From Cellulophaga algicola DSM 14237 (GTDB lineage: Bacteria; Bacteroidota; Bacteroidia; Flavobacteriales; Flavobacteriaceae), in NCBI RefSeq assembly GCF_000186265.1, contig NC_014934.1:2604001-2668000 (forward strand): a stretch of DNA of 64,000 nucleotides. Direction: 5' to 3'. Made by a program: the position numbers and the translations under genes. Below, piece after piece: positions 34,813 through 43,975 of this stretch; the first letter of the stretch is position 1; every line of letters starts with the position of its first letter. A model generated the notes under the pieces. The model made no database searches, had not been told where the DNA came from, and worked only from the letters and a program-made list of their open reading frames with translations.

Positions 34813-36384
34813 ATGGATTCTGAAAATGAAAAGGAAATTGGAGCGAAGAAAACTAATTATGTTAGTCTTGAAGAAGTAGATGCCTGTATTTCCATTTTAG
34901 ATAAGTTGGGAGAAAATGCTTTTCAAATATTAGAGCTTCCTGAAGAGAAACGGGTAGCCTTGCTTAAGGCGGCAGGTCTGTTGTCTAGACCAAATCGTCA
35001 TGAATTTAAGCAACGCAAGAAAGATGCTGCAAAAGCTGCAAAGCGTAAAATGATTGAGCGCGATAAGCATGCGCGTAAAGAAACAGGAATACGTAGTGCT
35101 CGAGAATCTGTAATATTTAAAGCACCAATATTATTAGAAGCTGCTAAGCTTAATGATTTAGAAGGAAAAGAATTAGAATCTCCTCGCAATTGTTATGTTT
35201 GTAAAACAGTGTATACAAAACTGCATCATTTTTATGATACCATGTGTCAAGATTGTGGAGATTTTAATTATGCTAAACGCTATCAAACCGCAGACCTTAC
35301 AGGTCAGGTAGCAATCGTTACAGGGTCTCGTTTAAAAATAGGCTATCATATTACTTTAATTTTATTACGTGCAGGGGCAACTGTTGTAGCTACCACACGT
35401 TTCCCAGTAGATTCTGCCTTACGGTTTGCTAAGGAGGACGACTTTTCTAAATGGGGGCATCGCCTTAAAATACACGGATTAGATTTACGTCATATTCCTA
35501 GTGTAGAAATCTTCTGTAATTTTATAGAACAACAGTATGATCGTTTAGATATTTTAATTAATAATGCAGCGCAAACGGTTAGAAGGCCAGCAGGTTTTTA
35601 TCAACATTTGATGAAAAATGAAGAGATGCCAGTTGCAGCTTTGCCCAAAGCAGCAAAAGAAGTATTAGCAGATCATTTATACTGTTTAGATGAGTTGAAT
35701 GCTTTAGGTAAAAATATTTCTAGTCAAGAAAATGATACCTTACCTGTAAATTGGCATGCTCCTGAGCCTGGAATTGGTATACGTGCTTCGGCTAAATTAT
35801 CTCAAATACCTTATAGCTTTGATAATTCTTTGGCTACAAAAGAAGTGTTCCCGGAAGGGGAGTTAGATGCTGATTTACAACAAGTAGATTTGCGTAAAAC
35901 AAATAGTTGGCGCTTGAAACTGGGAGAGATTGAAACTCCTGAAATGATAGAAGTTCAGTTAGTGAATGCAGTAGCACCCTTTGTATTGTGTAATAGGTTG
36001 TCTAGGCTTATGCGTCAAGAAAATACAGGTAAAAAACATATTATCAATGTTTCTGCGATGGAAGGTAAGTTTCACCGTTTCTATAAAGAAGATAGGCACC
36101 CACATACCAATATGGCAAAAGCAGCTTTAAACATGATGACCCATACTTCTGCATTAGATTTTGCTACAGATGGTGTTTTTATGAATGCTGTTGATACAGG
36201 TTGGGTAACCGATGAAGATCCGGCAGAATTATCAAAAAAGAAACAAGAAGTTCACGACTTTCAGCCACCATTAGATATTGTAGATGGAGCAGCGCGAGTA
36301 TTAGATCCATTAATAGATGGTATTAATACAGGGAAGCATTGGTGTGGTAAATTTTTAAAGGATTATAATCCTATTGATTGGTAG
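34813..36384 (+). CDS. Large SDR-family protein with zinc-finger-like N-terminus and degenerate active site
   Basis: A 523-residue protein from ATG 34813. Residues ~1-110: helical, basic region with long lysine/arginine stretches. Then a C-x2-C pair in [11 protein letters not shown] and another in [10 protein letters not shown], like a zinc finger. The Rossmann fold starts at [28 protein letters not shown] is the NNAG-like motif. At the active site NVSAMEG has Ala where the Ser stands, and T432-N-M-A-K436 has Thr in place of Tyr in YxxxK. A ~90-residue insertion lies between. Cofactor binding seems kept, but classic SDR chemistry doubtful. Function unknown. The longer frame upstream of 34813 includes a terminator and is not coding. 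Confidence 0.82.
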   Translation: MDSENEKEIGAKKTNYVSLEEVDACISILDKLGENAFQILELPEEKRVALLKAAGLLSRPNRHEFKQRKKDAAKAAKRKMIERDKHARKETGIRSARESVIFKAPILLEAAKLNDLEGKELESPRNCYVCKTVYTKLHHFYDTMCQDCGDFNYAKRYQTADLTGQVAIVTGSRLKIGYHITLILLRAGATVVATTRFPVDSALRFAKEDDFSKWGHRLKIHGLDLRHIPSVEIFCNFIEQQYDRLDILINNAAQTVRRPAGFYQHLMKNEEMPVAALPKAAKEVLADHLYCLDELNALGKNISSQENDTLPVNWHAPEPGIGIRASAKLSQIPYSFDNSLATKEVFPEGELDADLQQVDLRKTNSWRLKLGEIETPEMIEVQLVNAVAPFVLCNRLSRLMRQENTGKKHIINVSAMEGKFHRFYKEDRHPHTNMAKAALNMMTHTSALDFATDGVFMNAVDTGWVTDEDPAELSKKKQEVHDFQPPLDIVDGAARVLDPLIDGINTGKHWCGKFLKDYNPIDW

Positions 36385-36829
36385 CCATACTCAGTTTTCT
36401 TTTCATATTCTCGTTTTTTAGAAGGGTGGCTAATGCCGCAACAATAACTACATTTTTAAAAATGTATTGCCCTAATAATGTAGGAGCAAAGCTTGCATCG
36501 CTAAACGTAATTTCAGGAGCTAGAAACAAGGGTGTGAAAGTAAAAAACATGTGAACCAAAGCTAAAATTAAGATGGCTTTTTTGTGAAAGTTAAAAAGTA
36601 AACAAGCACCAACAAATGTTTCCCATATAGCAAGGAGCCATATGGAAGTTTTTTCAGGGATGACATTAAATGTAAGACTATTGATGGTTTGTATCGCAAG
36701 ATCTTCCGCAGGGCTTAGCGATGAAAAAAACTTTAGTATTCCGAAAAAAAGATAGACCAATCCAATTGAAATAGCTAGAAAGTTTAATGCACTGATCTTA
36801 TCAGCTACATTATTAAAAAAAGATTTCAT
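36371..36829 (-). CDS. DoxX-like membrane protein
   Basis: A 152-residue protein with four predicted membrane helices ([60 protein letters not shown]). The helix-1 YLFFGILKF and the C-terminal [13 protein letters not shown] patterns fit the DoxX/YkgB-like superfamily. Members are linked to redox or membrane stress in some bacteria; the role here is open. It overlaps the end of the SDR-like gene by 14 bases on the opposite strand. A hairpin lies 30-60 bases upstream of its start. Confidence 0.75.
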   Translation of the reverse strand: MKSFFNNVADKISALNFLAISIGLVYLFFGILKFFSSLSPAEDLAIQTINSLTFNVIPEKTSIWLLAIWETFVGACLLFNFHKKAILILALVHMFFTFTPLFLAPEITFSDASFAPTLLGQYIFKNVVIVAALATLLKNENMKRKLSMATNQ

Positions 36830-36860
36830 AGTAGAGATGGTTTGGTTGTGCTAAAATTAA

Positions 36861-36886
36861 AAGCCAACCATAAAAGAGGTTGGCTT
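36861..36886 (-). other. Terminator-like hairpin in the DoxX-like gene leader
   Basis: A 9-base stem AAGCCAACC / GGTTGGCTT with an 8-base loop. Read on the minus strand, T-rich sequence follows it, so it has the shape of a terminator 32-57 bases upstream of the DoxX-like ATG. No gene seems to end there. It could be an attenuator or end a small RNA. Confidence 0.4.
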
Positions 36887-37048
36887 AGTAAAATTGTTTT
36901 TTGAAATAAATTAACTCGGTTACTAAGGTAGCTATTATTTGAATATAACAAGATTAACGATAAGTCAAAAAGATTAATGAAAAGTTAATTCGATAAATAA
37001 TTTAGAAACTAGTCTGTTTAATTTTAGTTTTTACCTTAATTTGTTGTC

Positions 37049-38324
37049 GTGCTATTTAGAAGAAAACTTTATCTCATTGTATTTGTAATCTCTGTACTTG
37101 GTTTATTCGTTGTACAGTATCAATATTTAAAAATCGGATTAAATCTCGCAAAAGTTCAATTTAATAAGAATATGGTGGCTGTCAGTAGCCATATTAAAAA
37201 TGACCTTAGAACAGAAAATGAACTTACTTTTTTAATTGGTAAATCTATTACTAAAGATGGCTCTTATTTTAGTCTTAGTTTAGATAGTGTTCAGGATGCT
37301 TCAAGTCATTTTTTAAATGATTTTTTGAGGGATAGATTAGCGGCTGTCGGAATAACTTCCGATTTCACTTATCAATTAATTTCAAGAGATTCTACCTATT
37401 ATTTGCACTCTCCTAAACGTTTTAAAAAAGAAGATAATATAGTAGTTTTCCCATTAGAATTGGAAGGGTATTTGCCTAAATTAATAGGAGAAAGTCTTTT
37501 TTTTGGAATTACATTTTACGGATATGAATGCCTTTTTCTTATATCAATTAAACGGTCTCACGATTCCAAGCCTTATTTTTATGTTGGCAATTATTCTCGT
37601 AGTTGTTTGGGTGTTAAAATCATTTTATTGGCAACGCAAGGTTATCACAACAACCAATGAGTTTATTAATAACCTTACTCATGAGCTAAAAACACCTGTG
37701 TTTTCCATTGGTTTAGCTACAAAGTTATTAGAGCAGGAAGATGTAGCGACTCAGAAACCAGTTATTAAGCTTATTAGAGCGCAGGTAGACCGACTAAAGA
37801 ACCATATTGATAAAGTGTTAGACTTGGCTAGCTTAGAGGGTGGGAAACATGTTTTTACATTGACAACACTAGATTTTTACCCAAATTTGAAAAATATTTG
37901 TAGAGAATTTGAAGCAATTACACATTTAGAGGATGTTCACTTTGAATATGATTTAAAAGGGGAACATTATAGGATAAAAGCAGAAGCTTCTCATTTAGAG
38001 AATGCTATAATTAATGTTCTTGATAATGCTAAGAAATATTCTGATAATTCTAAAATACTTTTAAATACTACAGTGCGTAATAAGAAGCTTTTAATTTGTA
38101 TAACAGACAATGGAACAGGTATCGCTCAAAAAGAACAACGATTAATTTTTCAGAAATATTACCGTGTTGTTGATGGTAATTTGCATAAAGTAAAAGGATA
38201 TGGATTAGGGCTTAGTTATGTAAAGAATGTAGTTAAAAACCATAGGGGTAAAATTTCTTTGGATAGTGAACTAGGAAAAGGAACATCAGTTGTAATTGAA
38301 TTACCTTTGGTATCTCATGGTTAA
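37049..38324 (+). pseudogene. Sensor histidine kinase disrupted by +1 frameshift in a T8 tract
   Basis: Two-helix sensor kinase in two reading frames. Frame A begins with a GTG at 37049 (LFRRKLYLIVFVISVLGLFVV membrane helix, then periplasmic sensor). At the T8 run 37497-37504 the reading must shift. Frame B continues with LELHFTDMNAFFLYQL, a second membrane helix, HisKA with NNLTHELKTPVFSIG, and HATPase with DNAKKYS, DNGTGIA and GYGLGLSYV. Removing one T gives a single 424-residue open frame of normal kinase length. Either a sequencing error, a real mutation, phase variation, or polymerase slippage explains it. Downstream partner: the OmpR-type regulator. Confidence 0.88.
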
Positions 38325-39024
38325 TACAGGTAAACATTCTATATTATTAGTGGAAGACGATGAATCTCTAGGTTATCTTCTTTCTGAATATTTGAAAATG
38401 AAAGGTTTCGAAATAACTAGGGTCAAGTCTGGTTCAGAAGCATTAACAAGTATGGAGTCTTCTATTTTTCAACTTGCTATTTTGGATGTTATGATGCCCG
38501 AAATGGATGGCTTTACTTTGGCCTCAAAAATTAAAAGCCATTTTCCTGAGTTACCTTTTATATTTCTAACTGCAAAATCATTAAAGATTGATGTTTTAAA
38601 AGGATTTTCGTTAGGTGCTGTAGATTATCTAAAGAAGCCAATAGATGAAGAAGAGCTAGTCGTACGGATTACTATTTTATTGTCACGCTTAGCGCCTAAA
38701 GAACTCTTAGATTCTAGATCATTGGCGTCATGTACTATAGGAGCTTATTTTTTTGATGTGATTAATCAGCAATTAAAGTGCCGAGATAGTGTTGTAAAAT
38801 TAACGAGTAGAGAGACGGAATTGCTTCAACTATTAGTAGAAAACAAGAATCAATTATGTTCTCATAAAGATATTCTTGTCACCATTTGGGGTAAGAATGA
38901 TTATTTTAATCGCAAAAGCTTAAATGTCTTTATTTCACATTTACGTAAACATTTAAGTCAAGATTCTTCCATAAAAATTGAAAATATCCATAGAAAAGGT
39001 TTTGTGTTATTCGTGAATAAGTAG
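38317..39024 (+). CDS. OmpR-family response regulator
   Basis: A 235-residue regulator from ATG 38317 (the TTG at 38296 is less likely). The receiver has the acidic pair in LLVEDDES, phospho-acceptor Asp57 (LAILDVMMPEMDG), a Thr in FLTAKS, and Lys in YLKKPID. The C-terminal winged helix follows (LTSRETELLQLLVENK, LNVFISHLRKHL, IENIHRKGFVL). Its start overlaps the end of the frameshifted kinase by 8 bases, typical of a kinase/regulator pair. Target genes unknown. Confidence 0.92.
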   Translation: MVNTGKHSILLVEDDESLGYLLSEYLKMKGFEITRVKSGSEALTSMESSIFQLAILDVMMPEMDGFTLASKIKSHFPELPFIFLTAKSLKIDVLKGFSLGAVDYLKKPIDEEELVVRITILLSRLAPKELLDSRSLASCTIGAYFFDVINQQLKCRDSVVKLTSRETELLQLLVENKNQLCSHKDILVTIWGKNDYFNRKSLNVFISHLRKHLSQDSSIKIENIHRKGFVLFVNK

Positions 39025-39073
39025 TTGTAAATGCAGAGGTATTTAGAACCTTAATAATGAGATTTTAAGGGGC

Positions 39074-39337
39074 TCAAAAATCGCCTAAATCTTTTCTTAC
39101 TAGCGCTATGTATTTTCTCATAGCATCCTTTTTAGATAGATTTTTTGCTTGAAACAAAGCATTTGCTTTGAATGCATTGATAAGCGGAGTACTGCTGCCT
39201 GGATTATCAAAATTGTTATTCGCAATTTTATAATAAGCATAGAGCTTAAGCAGGAAATCTGCGGGCATAGGATTTGTGTATTCATTTACAAACGAAACTG
39301 CATTTGTAAATTCAGTCTGAAGTTTATCTTTCTTCAT
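39074..39337 (-). CDS. Acyl-CoA-binding protein
   Basis: An 87-residue ACBP, the full length of the family. It binds medium- to long-chain acyl-CoA in the cytosol. The four-helix pattern with LLKLYAYYKIANN (KLYxxYKQA-like) and NAFKANALFQAKNLSKKDAMRKYIAL (KxxAWxxxKGxSxxxA-like, with F in place of W) is clear. It is the last gene of the LUD-cdsA-psd-ACBP unit and overlaps psd by 14 bases, which fits a lipid-metabolism role. Confidence 0.9.
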   Translation of the reverse strand: MKKDKLQTEFTNAVSFVNEYTNPMPADFLLKLYAYYKIANNNFDNPGSSTPLINAFKANALFQAKNLSKKDAMRKYIALVRKDLGDF

Positions 39338-39995
39338 CTTTTATTGGTAAGCTAGCTATACAGGTTTTTGCACCAATAACTTTCTGATTAAGTTTTACAC
39401 TAATGGCTGAATCTAAAGGTAAGAATAAATCTACTCTTGAACCAAATTTTATAAACCCAGCATCCTCTCCTTGGTGAGCACTATCTCCAACCTTTGCGTA
39501 ATTAACAATACGTTTGGCTAATGCACCAGCGATTTGGCGGTATAATATTTCGCCAAATTTAGGGGTTTTAATGACAATAGTAGTCCTCTCGTTCTCTTCA
39601 CTTGCCTTTGGGTGCCAAGCAACTAAAAATTTGCCTGGGTGGTATTTTGAGTAGGTGATAGCACCACTCGCAGGATACCGAGTAACATGTACGTTAATAG
39701 GCGACATGAATATTGATACTTGAATACGTTTGCCTTTAAAGTATTCTTTTTCTTCCACTTCTTCAATTACGACAACTTTACCATCTACAGGGGCTAAAAT
39801 TTCATCGAAACTTTTTAAGACTTTACGTTTTGGGTTTCTAAAAAACTGAAGGATTATAATTAAAAAGACTAATGCTGTAATTTGAATAAGCAATTTCAAC
39901 CAATTAATATCAATATAATAATGAGCTGCAAGAACGATAATGGCAACTAAAAAAAATGAAATTAAAATAAGTTTTTGCCCTTCTTTATGAAACAT
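39324..39995 (-). CDS. psd: Phosphatidylserine decarboxylase
   Basis: A 223-residue decarboxylase making phosphatidylethanolamine; short (archaetidylserine-decarboxylase-like) type. Two N-terminal membrane helices (about 9-24 and 33-50) precede the domain with MSPINVHVTRYPASG, WHPKASEENER, and the self-cleavage site G185-S186 in KFGSRVDL, which forms the pyruvoyl group. No pssA is in the window. It overlaps cdsA by 11 bases upstream and ACBP by 14 bases downstream. Confidence 0.93.
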   Translation of the reverse strand: MFHKEGQKLILISFFLVAIIVLAAHYYIDINWLKLLIQITALVFLIIILQFFRNPKRKVLKSFDEILAPVDGKVVVIEEVEEKEYFKGKRIQVSIFMSPINVHVTRYPASGAITYSKYHPGKFLVAWHPKASEENERTTIVIKTPKFGEILYRQIAGALAKRIVNYAKVGDSAHQGEDAGFIKFGSRVDLFLPLDSAISVKLNQKVIGAKTCIASLPIKDEER

Positions 39996-40800
39996 GGTTG
40001 AAAATATTTAAGGTTAGATATGCGAAAGGTGCTGCGAAAATTAAACTATCTAAACGATCTAGCATACCTCCGTGCCCTGGTAAAATGGCTCCACTGTCTT
40101 TTACTCCAGCGGCTCTTTTAAATTTTGATTCAATTAAATCTCCTAAACTGCCAGTTACAACTATAACGAATGCTAAGATAAACCATTGTGTAAGGTTGAT
40201 ATTAGTTTCATATTTAGATAAAAAATAGGCAGCTATTAATGCAAATACTAAACCACCGATAGTACCTTCCCATGTTTTTTTAGGAGATACACTAGGAAAG
40301 AGTTTATTTTTTCCAAAAGATTTCCCTACTAAGTATGCAAATGAATCATTCACCCAAATGAGTATAAAAATACCCATGATTAGAAATTTCGCAAAATTAT
40401 TTTGCTGATAAGGTATCATCGTCAAAAAGATACAACCTCCTCCAATGTAAAATAATCCTATTAAAAATTTTTGAATGTTTTTAAACTTTTTCTCTTTAGG
40501 TGAAAATAAGTAAAATAAGAGGCCAATGTTTATTGTAATCGTTACAAACATCAAGATATTTATAAATAATCTTGCATTAGAATAATCATTTATAAGATAG
40601 ATAAAAGCCCACCAAAGAGTTAAGTAAGCAGCAAAAATATGGTATCCTGGTAATTTGGTCATTCGCTTAAACTCGTAGAGACAAGCAAGCCCAAAAGCCA
40701 TAAATAGAAAGTCAAATGCGTCTGAACTTAAAAATATTGCAGATAGCAATATGACCACGTAAACGATCCCTGTAAGTAATCTTCTGAAAATTTCTCCCAT
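39985..40800 (-). CDS. cdsA: Phosphatidate cytidylyltransferase
   Basis: A 271-residue integral membrane enzyme making CDP-diacylglycerol from phosphatidate and CTP. About eight membrane helices are predicted. SPKKTWEGTIGG and the CDS signature near the C-terminus (GSLGDLIESKFKRAAGVKDS, then GHGGMLDRLDSL) are complete. It lies 1 base after the LUD gene and overlaps psd by 11 bases, so substrate flow from CdsA to Psd (via Pss) is encoded in one unit. Confidence 0.95.
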   Translation of the reverse strand: MGEIFRRLLTGIVYVVILLSAIFLSSDAFDFLFMAFGLACLYEFKRMTKLPGYHIFAAYLTLWWAFIYLINDYSNARLFINILMFVTITINIGLLFYLFSPKEKKFKNIQKFLIGLFYIGGGCIFLTMIPYQQNNFAKFLIMGIFILIWVNDSFAYLVGKSFGKNKLFPSVSPKKTWEGTIGGLVFALIAAYFLSKYETNINLTQWFILAFVIVVTGSLGDLIESKFKRAAGVKDSGAILPGHGGMLDRLDSLIFAAPFAYLTLNIFNHVS

Positions 40801-40801
40801 A

Positions 40802-41413
40802 TTATAAATCTTCCAGAAGGATAAGATACAAATTTTTAGAGCTACTCCCGTAAGTTAGGAAATCTTTTTTGTCTTCTGATATAGCCTGAAAGTGTTTGAT
40901 AGTCGTAATGTTAGTAGGGATGCTGTTTAAGTGTTTTTTCTTAATTTTTTTTAATCCTTCCCCAATAGAATTTACTAATTGACTAGTGGTTGCAAAAACT
41001 ATAAAGTTTTCTGGCAAATCATTTAATTTCCGGTCTCTTAGTTGGTTGGAACAAATTAGGATAGATCCATTCTGTGCTACCAAATGTTCGCAGGTTGTAA
41101 AAAATATTTCGCTTTTGTTCGGATTATCGGTAAAGGTAAGTCCTTCTCGCGTAAATTTTTCTTCTAACGCTGTATCCATCGAAAAAAAATTGGTGTTATT
41201 CCAACTGTTTTCTAAGCGAATATTTGCTAAAGCTTCACTAACATCTTGGTCACTATCGCAATAAATAAATTTACCACCATTTTTCTTAAAGTAAATTGTG
41301 AATTTTTCATCTATAGGAATGTCTAAATCGGGCATATGCATGCCTCTGGTTTCTTCTTTTTCCATAGAAACCTTTCTTTTGCCACCTCCAAATAGTTTCT
41401 CAAAAAAACCCAT
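40802..41413 (-). CDS. LUD (LutC-like) domain protein
   Basis: A 203-residue protein of the LUD/YkgG fold as found in LutC. Visible blocks are the VSEALANIRLENSWNNTNFF region, SEIFFTTCEHLVAQNGSI, and FIVFATTSQLVNSIGEGL. lutA and lutB are absent, and it is placed before cdsA, so the lactate-utilisation role is unlikely; true function unknown. It is 1 base upstream of cdsA and 83 bases after ftsH, with a hairpin between. It appears in the same place in other Flavobacteriia to my recollection. Confidence 0.75.
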   Translation of the reverse strand: MGFFEKLFGGGKRKVSMEKEETRGMHMPDLDIPIDEKFTIYFKKNGGKFIYCDSDQDVSEALANIRLENSWNNTNFFSMDTALEEKFTREGLTFTDNPNKSEIFFTTCEHLVAQNGSILICSNQLRDRKLNDLPENFIVFATTSQLVNSIGEGLKKIKKKHLNSIPTNITTIKHFQAISEDKKDFLTYGSSSKNLYLILLEDL

Positions 41414-41448
41414 TCTTATCTTTAAAACTTCTACTACTTATTTAATAC

Positions 41449-41490
41449 AAAAATAACCAGAAGTTTATTAAAATATAACTTCTGGTTAAA
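41449..41490 (-). terminator. Terminator after ftsH
   Basis: A 12-base stem TAACCAGAAGTT (41454-41465) / AACTTCTGGTTA (41477-41488) with an 11-base AT loop. Read on the minus strand it is followed by TTATTTTTG, and it lies directly after the ftsH stop. Confidence 0.85.
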
Positions 41491-41496
41491 ATTAAT

Positions 41497-43497
41497 CTAT
41501 TCTTTTTTGGTATCTGCCTCTTTTGTAGCTTCTACTTCTTTGGCAGCTTCCTGTTCTCTTTCTGCAGCTTCTTCAGCAACATCTTTCTCGAAAGGTCTCT
41601 TACCAAATATTTTTTCTAAATCGTCCTTAAAGATAACTTCCTTCTCTAGTAAACGGGTTGCTAGTTCTGTAAGTTTATCTTTATTATTAGATAGAAGTTC
41701 AATCGCTCTTTGGTATTGCTCTTCAATTAAGATAGAAATTTCGCGATCTATGGTCTGTGCAGTCTCTTCACTGTAAGGTTTAGAGAAACCGTATGAATCT
41801 TGTCCTGAAGAATCATAATATGTTAAGTTACCTATCTTGTCATTAAGTCCGTAAATAGTAACCATAGCTCTTGCTTGTTTAGTTACTTTTTCTAAATCAC
41901 TTAATGCTCCGGTAGAAATAATATCGAATATTACTTTTTCTGCAGCTCTACCTCCTAAGGTAGCACACATTTCGTCTTTCATTTGATCAGGACGAACGAT
42001 TGATCTTTCTTCTGGTAGGTACCAAGCCGCCCCTAAGGATTGACCTCTAGGTACAATAGTAACTTTTACTAATGGAGCTGCATGTTCTAGCATCCAACTT
42101 ACCGTAGCATGGCCAGCTTCGTGGTATGCTATCGTTTCTTTCTCACGTGGAGTAATGATTTTATTTTTCTTTTCTAAACCACCAACAATACGATCTACAG
42201 CGTCTAAGAAATCTTGTTTTGTTACCGCTTTCTTTTCTTTACGTGCAGCAATAAGCGCAGCTTCATTACAAACATTGGCAATATCTGCTCCAGAAAAACC
42301 AGGAGTTTGTTTTGCTAAAAATTCGGTATCTAATGTTTCAGCAGTTTTAATTGGCTTAAGATGTACTTCAAAAATTTCCTTACGTTCTCTAATGTCTGGT
42401 AAATCTACATAGATCTGTCTGTCAAAACGGCCAGCTCTCATTAAAGCTTTATCTAAAACATCTGCTCTGTTCGTAGCGGCTAAAACAATTACATTGGTAT
42501 TTGTTCCAAAACCATCCATTTCAGTAAGCAATTGGTTTAAGGTGTTTTCGCGTTCATCATTAGAACCCGTCATATTATTTTTACCTCTAGCTCTACCGAT
42601 AGCATCAATTTCGTCAATAAAAATTATCGCGGGAGACTTCTCTTTTGCTTGTTTGAATAAATCACGTACTCTAGAAGCTCCGACCCCTACGAACATTTCA
42701 ACAAAATCTGAACCTGATAATGAAAAGAAAGGAACTTTAGCCTCGCCTGCAACCGCTTTTGCTAATAAGGTTTTACCTGTTCCAGGAGGTCCTACAAGAA
42801 GTGCTCCTTTTGGTATTTTACCACCTAAAGAGGTGTATTTGTCTGGGTTTCTTAAAAAATCTACAATCTCTTCTACTTCTTCTTTTGCACCTTCTAAGCC
42901 AGCAACATCTTTAAAAGATGTTCTTGTATCTGTTTTTTCGTCAAATAATTTGGCTTTAGATTTTCCAATATTAAAAATCTGACCTCCAGCGCCTCCGCCT
43001 CCGCCTCCAGACATTCTTCTCATAAGATAAATCCAAATTCCTATAATAAGAATAAAGGGTAATACGCTTAATAGAATGTCAAGAATAACGTTGTTTTCTG
43101 TCGTATAATCTATAACAGTATCTAAGTTGTATTCAACTTTAGTGTTCTTAATGTCATTCTCAAAATTTTGAGGATCACCATAATCTAAAACATACTGTGG
43201 AGATTCTCCACCAGATAATCCGAATGGCTTTTTTGCAACATCCTTATGAACATCTTTTTCTAACGCTTCTTTGGTTAAGAAAACTTTAGCTTGTCTGGTG
43301 TTTGTTACAATTAATATTTTAGAAACATCACCATTTCTTAAATATTCCTGTAATTCTGAGGTAGTCGTTTTTTTCTGACTAGATAAACTAGCGCTATTGA
43401 AAAACTGGAATCCAATTAATAATACTGCTATTATTCCATAGATCCACCATGAGCTAAACTTAGGTTTCTTGGGGCCTGTATTGTTTTCTTTTGCCAT
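41497..43497 (-). CDS. ftsH: ATP-dependent zinc metalloprotease FtsH
   Basis: A 666-residue membrane-anchored AAA protease that degrades misfolded membrane proteins and short-lived regulators. Membrane helices 17-34 and 138-158 flank a periplasmic domain. Walker A GPPGTGKT at 236-243, Walker B IIFIDE at 291-296, the second region of homology with RAGRFDR, and the zinc site HEAGH at 459-463 are all present. Glycine-rich linker GGGGGGAGG after helix 2. The acidic/lysine tail after ~640 is variable. It is 9 bases after rsfS and in the same operon. Confidence 0.97.
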   Translation of the reverse strand: MAKENNTGPKKPKFSSWWIYGIIAVLLIGFQFFNSASLSSQKKTTTSELQEYLRNGDVSKILIVTNTRQAKVFLTKEALEKDVHKDVAKKPFGLSGGESPQYVLDYGDPQNFENDIKNTKVEYNLDTVIDYTTENNVILDILLSVLPFILIIGIWIYLMRRMSGGGGGGAGGQIFNIGKSKAKLFDEKTDTRTSFKDVAGLEGAKEEVEEIVDFLRNPDKYTSLGGKIPKGALLVGPPGTGKTLLAKAVAGEAKVPFFSLSGSDFVEMFVGVGASRVRDLFKQAKEKSPAIIFIDEIDAIGRARGKNNMTGSNDERENTLNQLLTEMDGFGTNTNVIVLAATNRADVLDKALMRAGRFDRQIYVDLPDIRERKEIFEVHLKPIKTAETLDTEFLAKQTPGFSGADIANVCNEAALIAARKEKKAVTKQDFLDAVDRIVGGLEKKNKIITPREKETIAYHEAGHATVSWMLEHAAPLVKVTIVPRGQSLGAAWYLPEERSIVRPDQMKDEMCATLGGRAAEKVIFDIISTGALSDLEKVTKQARAMVTIYGLNDKIGNLTYYDSSGQDSYGFSKPYSEETAQTIDREISILIEEQYQRAIELLSNNKDKLTELATRLLEKEVIFKDDLEKIFGKRPFEKDVAEEAAEREQEAAKEVEATKEADTKKE

Positions 43498-43506
43498 TTT
43501 CTTTTT

Positions 43507-43881
43507 TTATTTAATACTATTTTCGATCACGGTTACTTTTGCGTCGCCCCAAAGTCCTTCAATATCGTAATATTCGCGTACTTGCTTTTGGAATACGTGT
43601 ACAACTACATTAACATAATCCATTAAAATCCACTCAGAGTTGTCTGAACCTTCAACGTGCCAAGGTTTGTCTTTTAATTTTTTGCTAACTGTTTTTTGGA
43701 TTGAACCTACTATCGCATTTACATGCGTGTTTGAAGTACCGTTACAGATTATGAAATAGTCGCAAACCGTATTTTCAATTTCTCTTAGGTCAAGTAAGCT
43801 TATGTTATTTCCTTTAACTTCTTCTATTCCCTCTAGAATAAAACTGATGAGCTCATCTACGCTTGTTTGCTTTTTCTGCAT
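43507..43881 (-). CDS. rsfS: Ribosomal silencing factor RsfS
   Basis: A 124-residue RsfS (Iojap/DUF143) that binds ribosomal protein uL14 and blocks subunit joining in slow growth. DLREIENTVCDYFIICNGTSNTHVNAI, KPWHVEG, WILMDYVNVVVHVF and YYDIEGLWGDA are typical. It is directly before ftsH. A -7 box TAACTTTG lies 19 bases upstream of the ATG. Confidence 0.95.
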   Translation of the reverse strand: MQKKQTSVDELISFILEGIEEVKGNNISLLDLREIENTVCDYFIICNGTSNTHVNAIVGSIQKTVSKKLKDKPWHVEGSDNSEWILMDYVNVVVHVFQKQVREYYDIEGLWGDAKVTVIENSIK

Positions 43882-43900
43882 TAAAAAAATTTAATTTTCG

Positions 43901-43908
43901 CAAAGTTA
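43901..43908 (-). promoter_or_regulatory. TAnnTTTG -7 box, rsfS-ftsH
   Basis: TAACTTTG on the minus strand, 19 bases before the rsfS ATG. It is the best promoter candidate for the rsfS-ftsH operon in the 94-base space shared with the divergent birA. Confidence 0.5.
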
Positions 43909-43975
43909 TTATTTTTTTGTTTTCTTAGCTATTGTTTTTAGTAATAAGATTTAACTTTTACATAATAGTTAACAT

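Noticed and set aside
40802-41413. Lactate utilisation operon based on the LUD protein
   Set aside because: No lutA or lutB gene is present, and the gene is embedded with cdsA/psd/ACBP; only the fold is supported.
42494-42982. 162-codon plus-strand open frame opposite ftsH
   Set aside because: It is the antisense shadow of a highly conserved coding region with serine/proline-rich low-complexity product; ftsH is certain.
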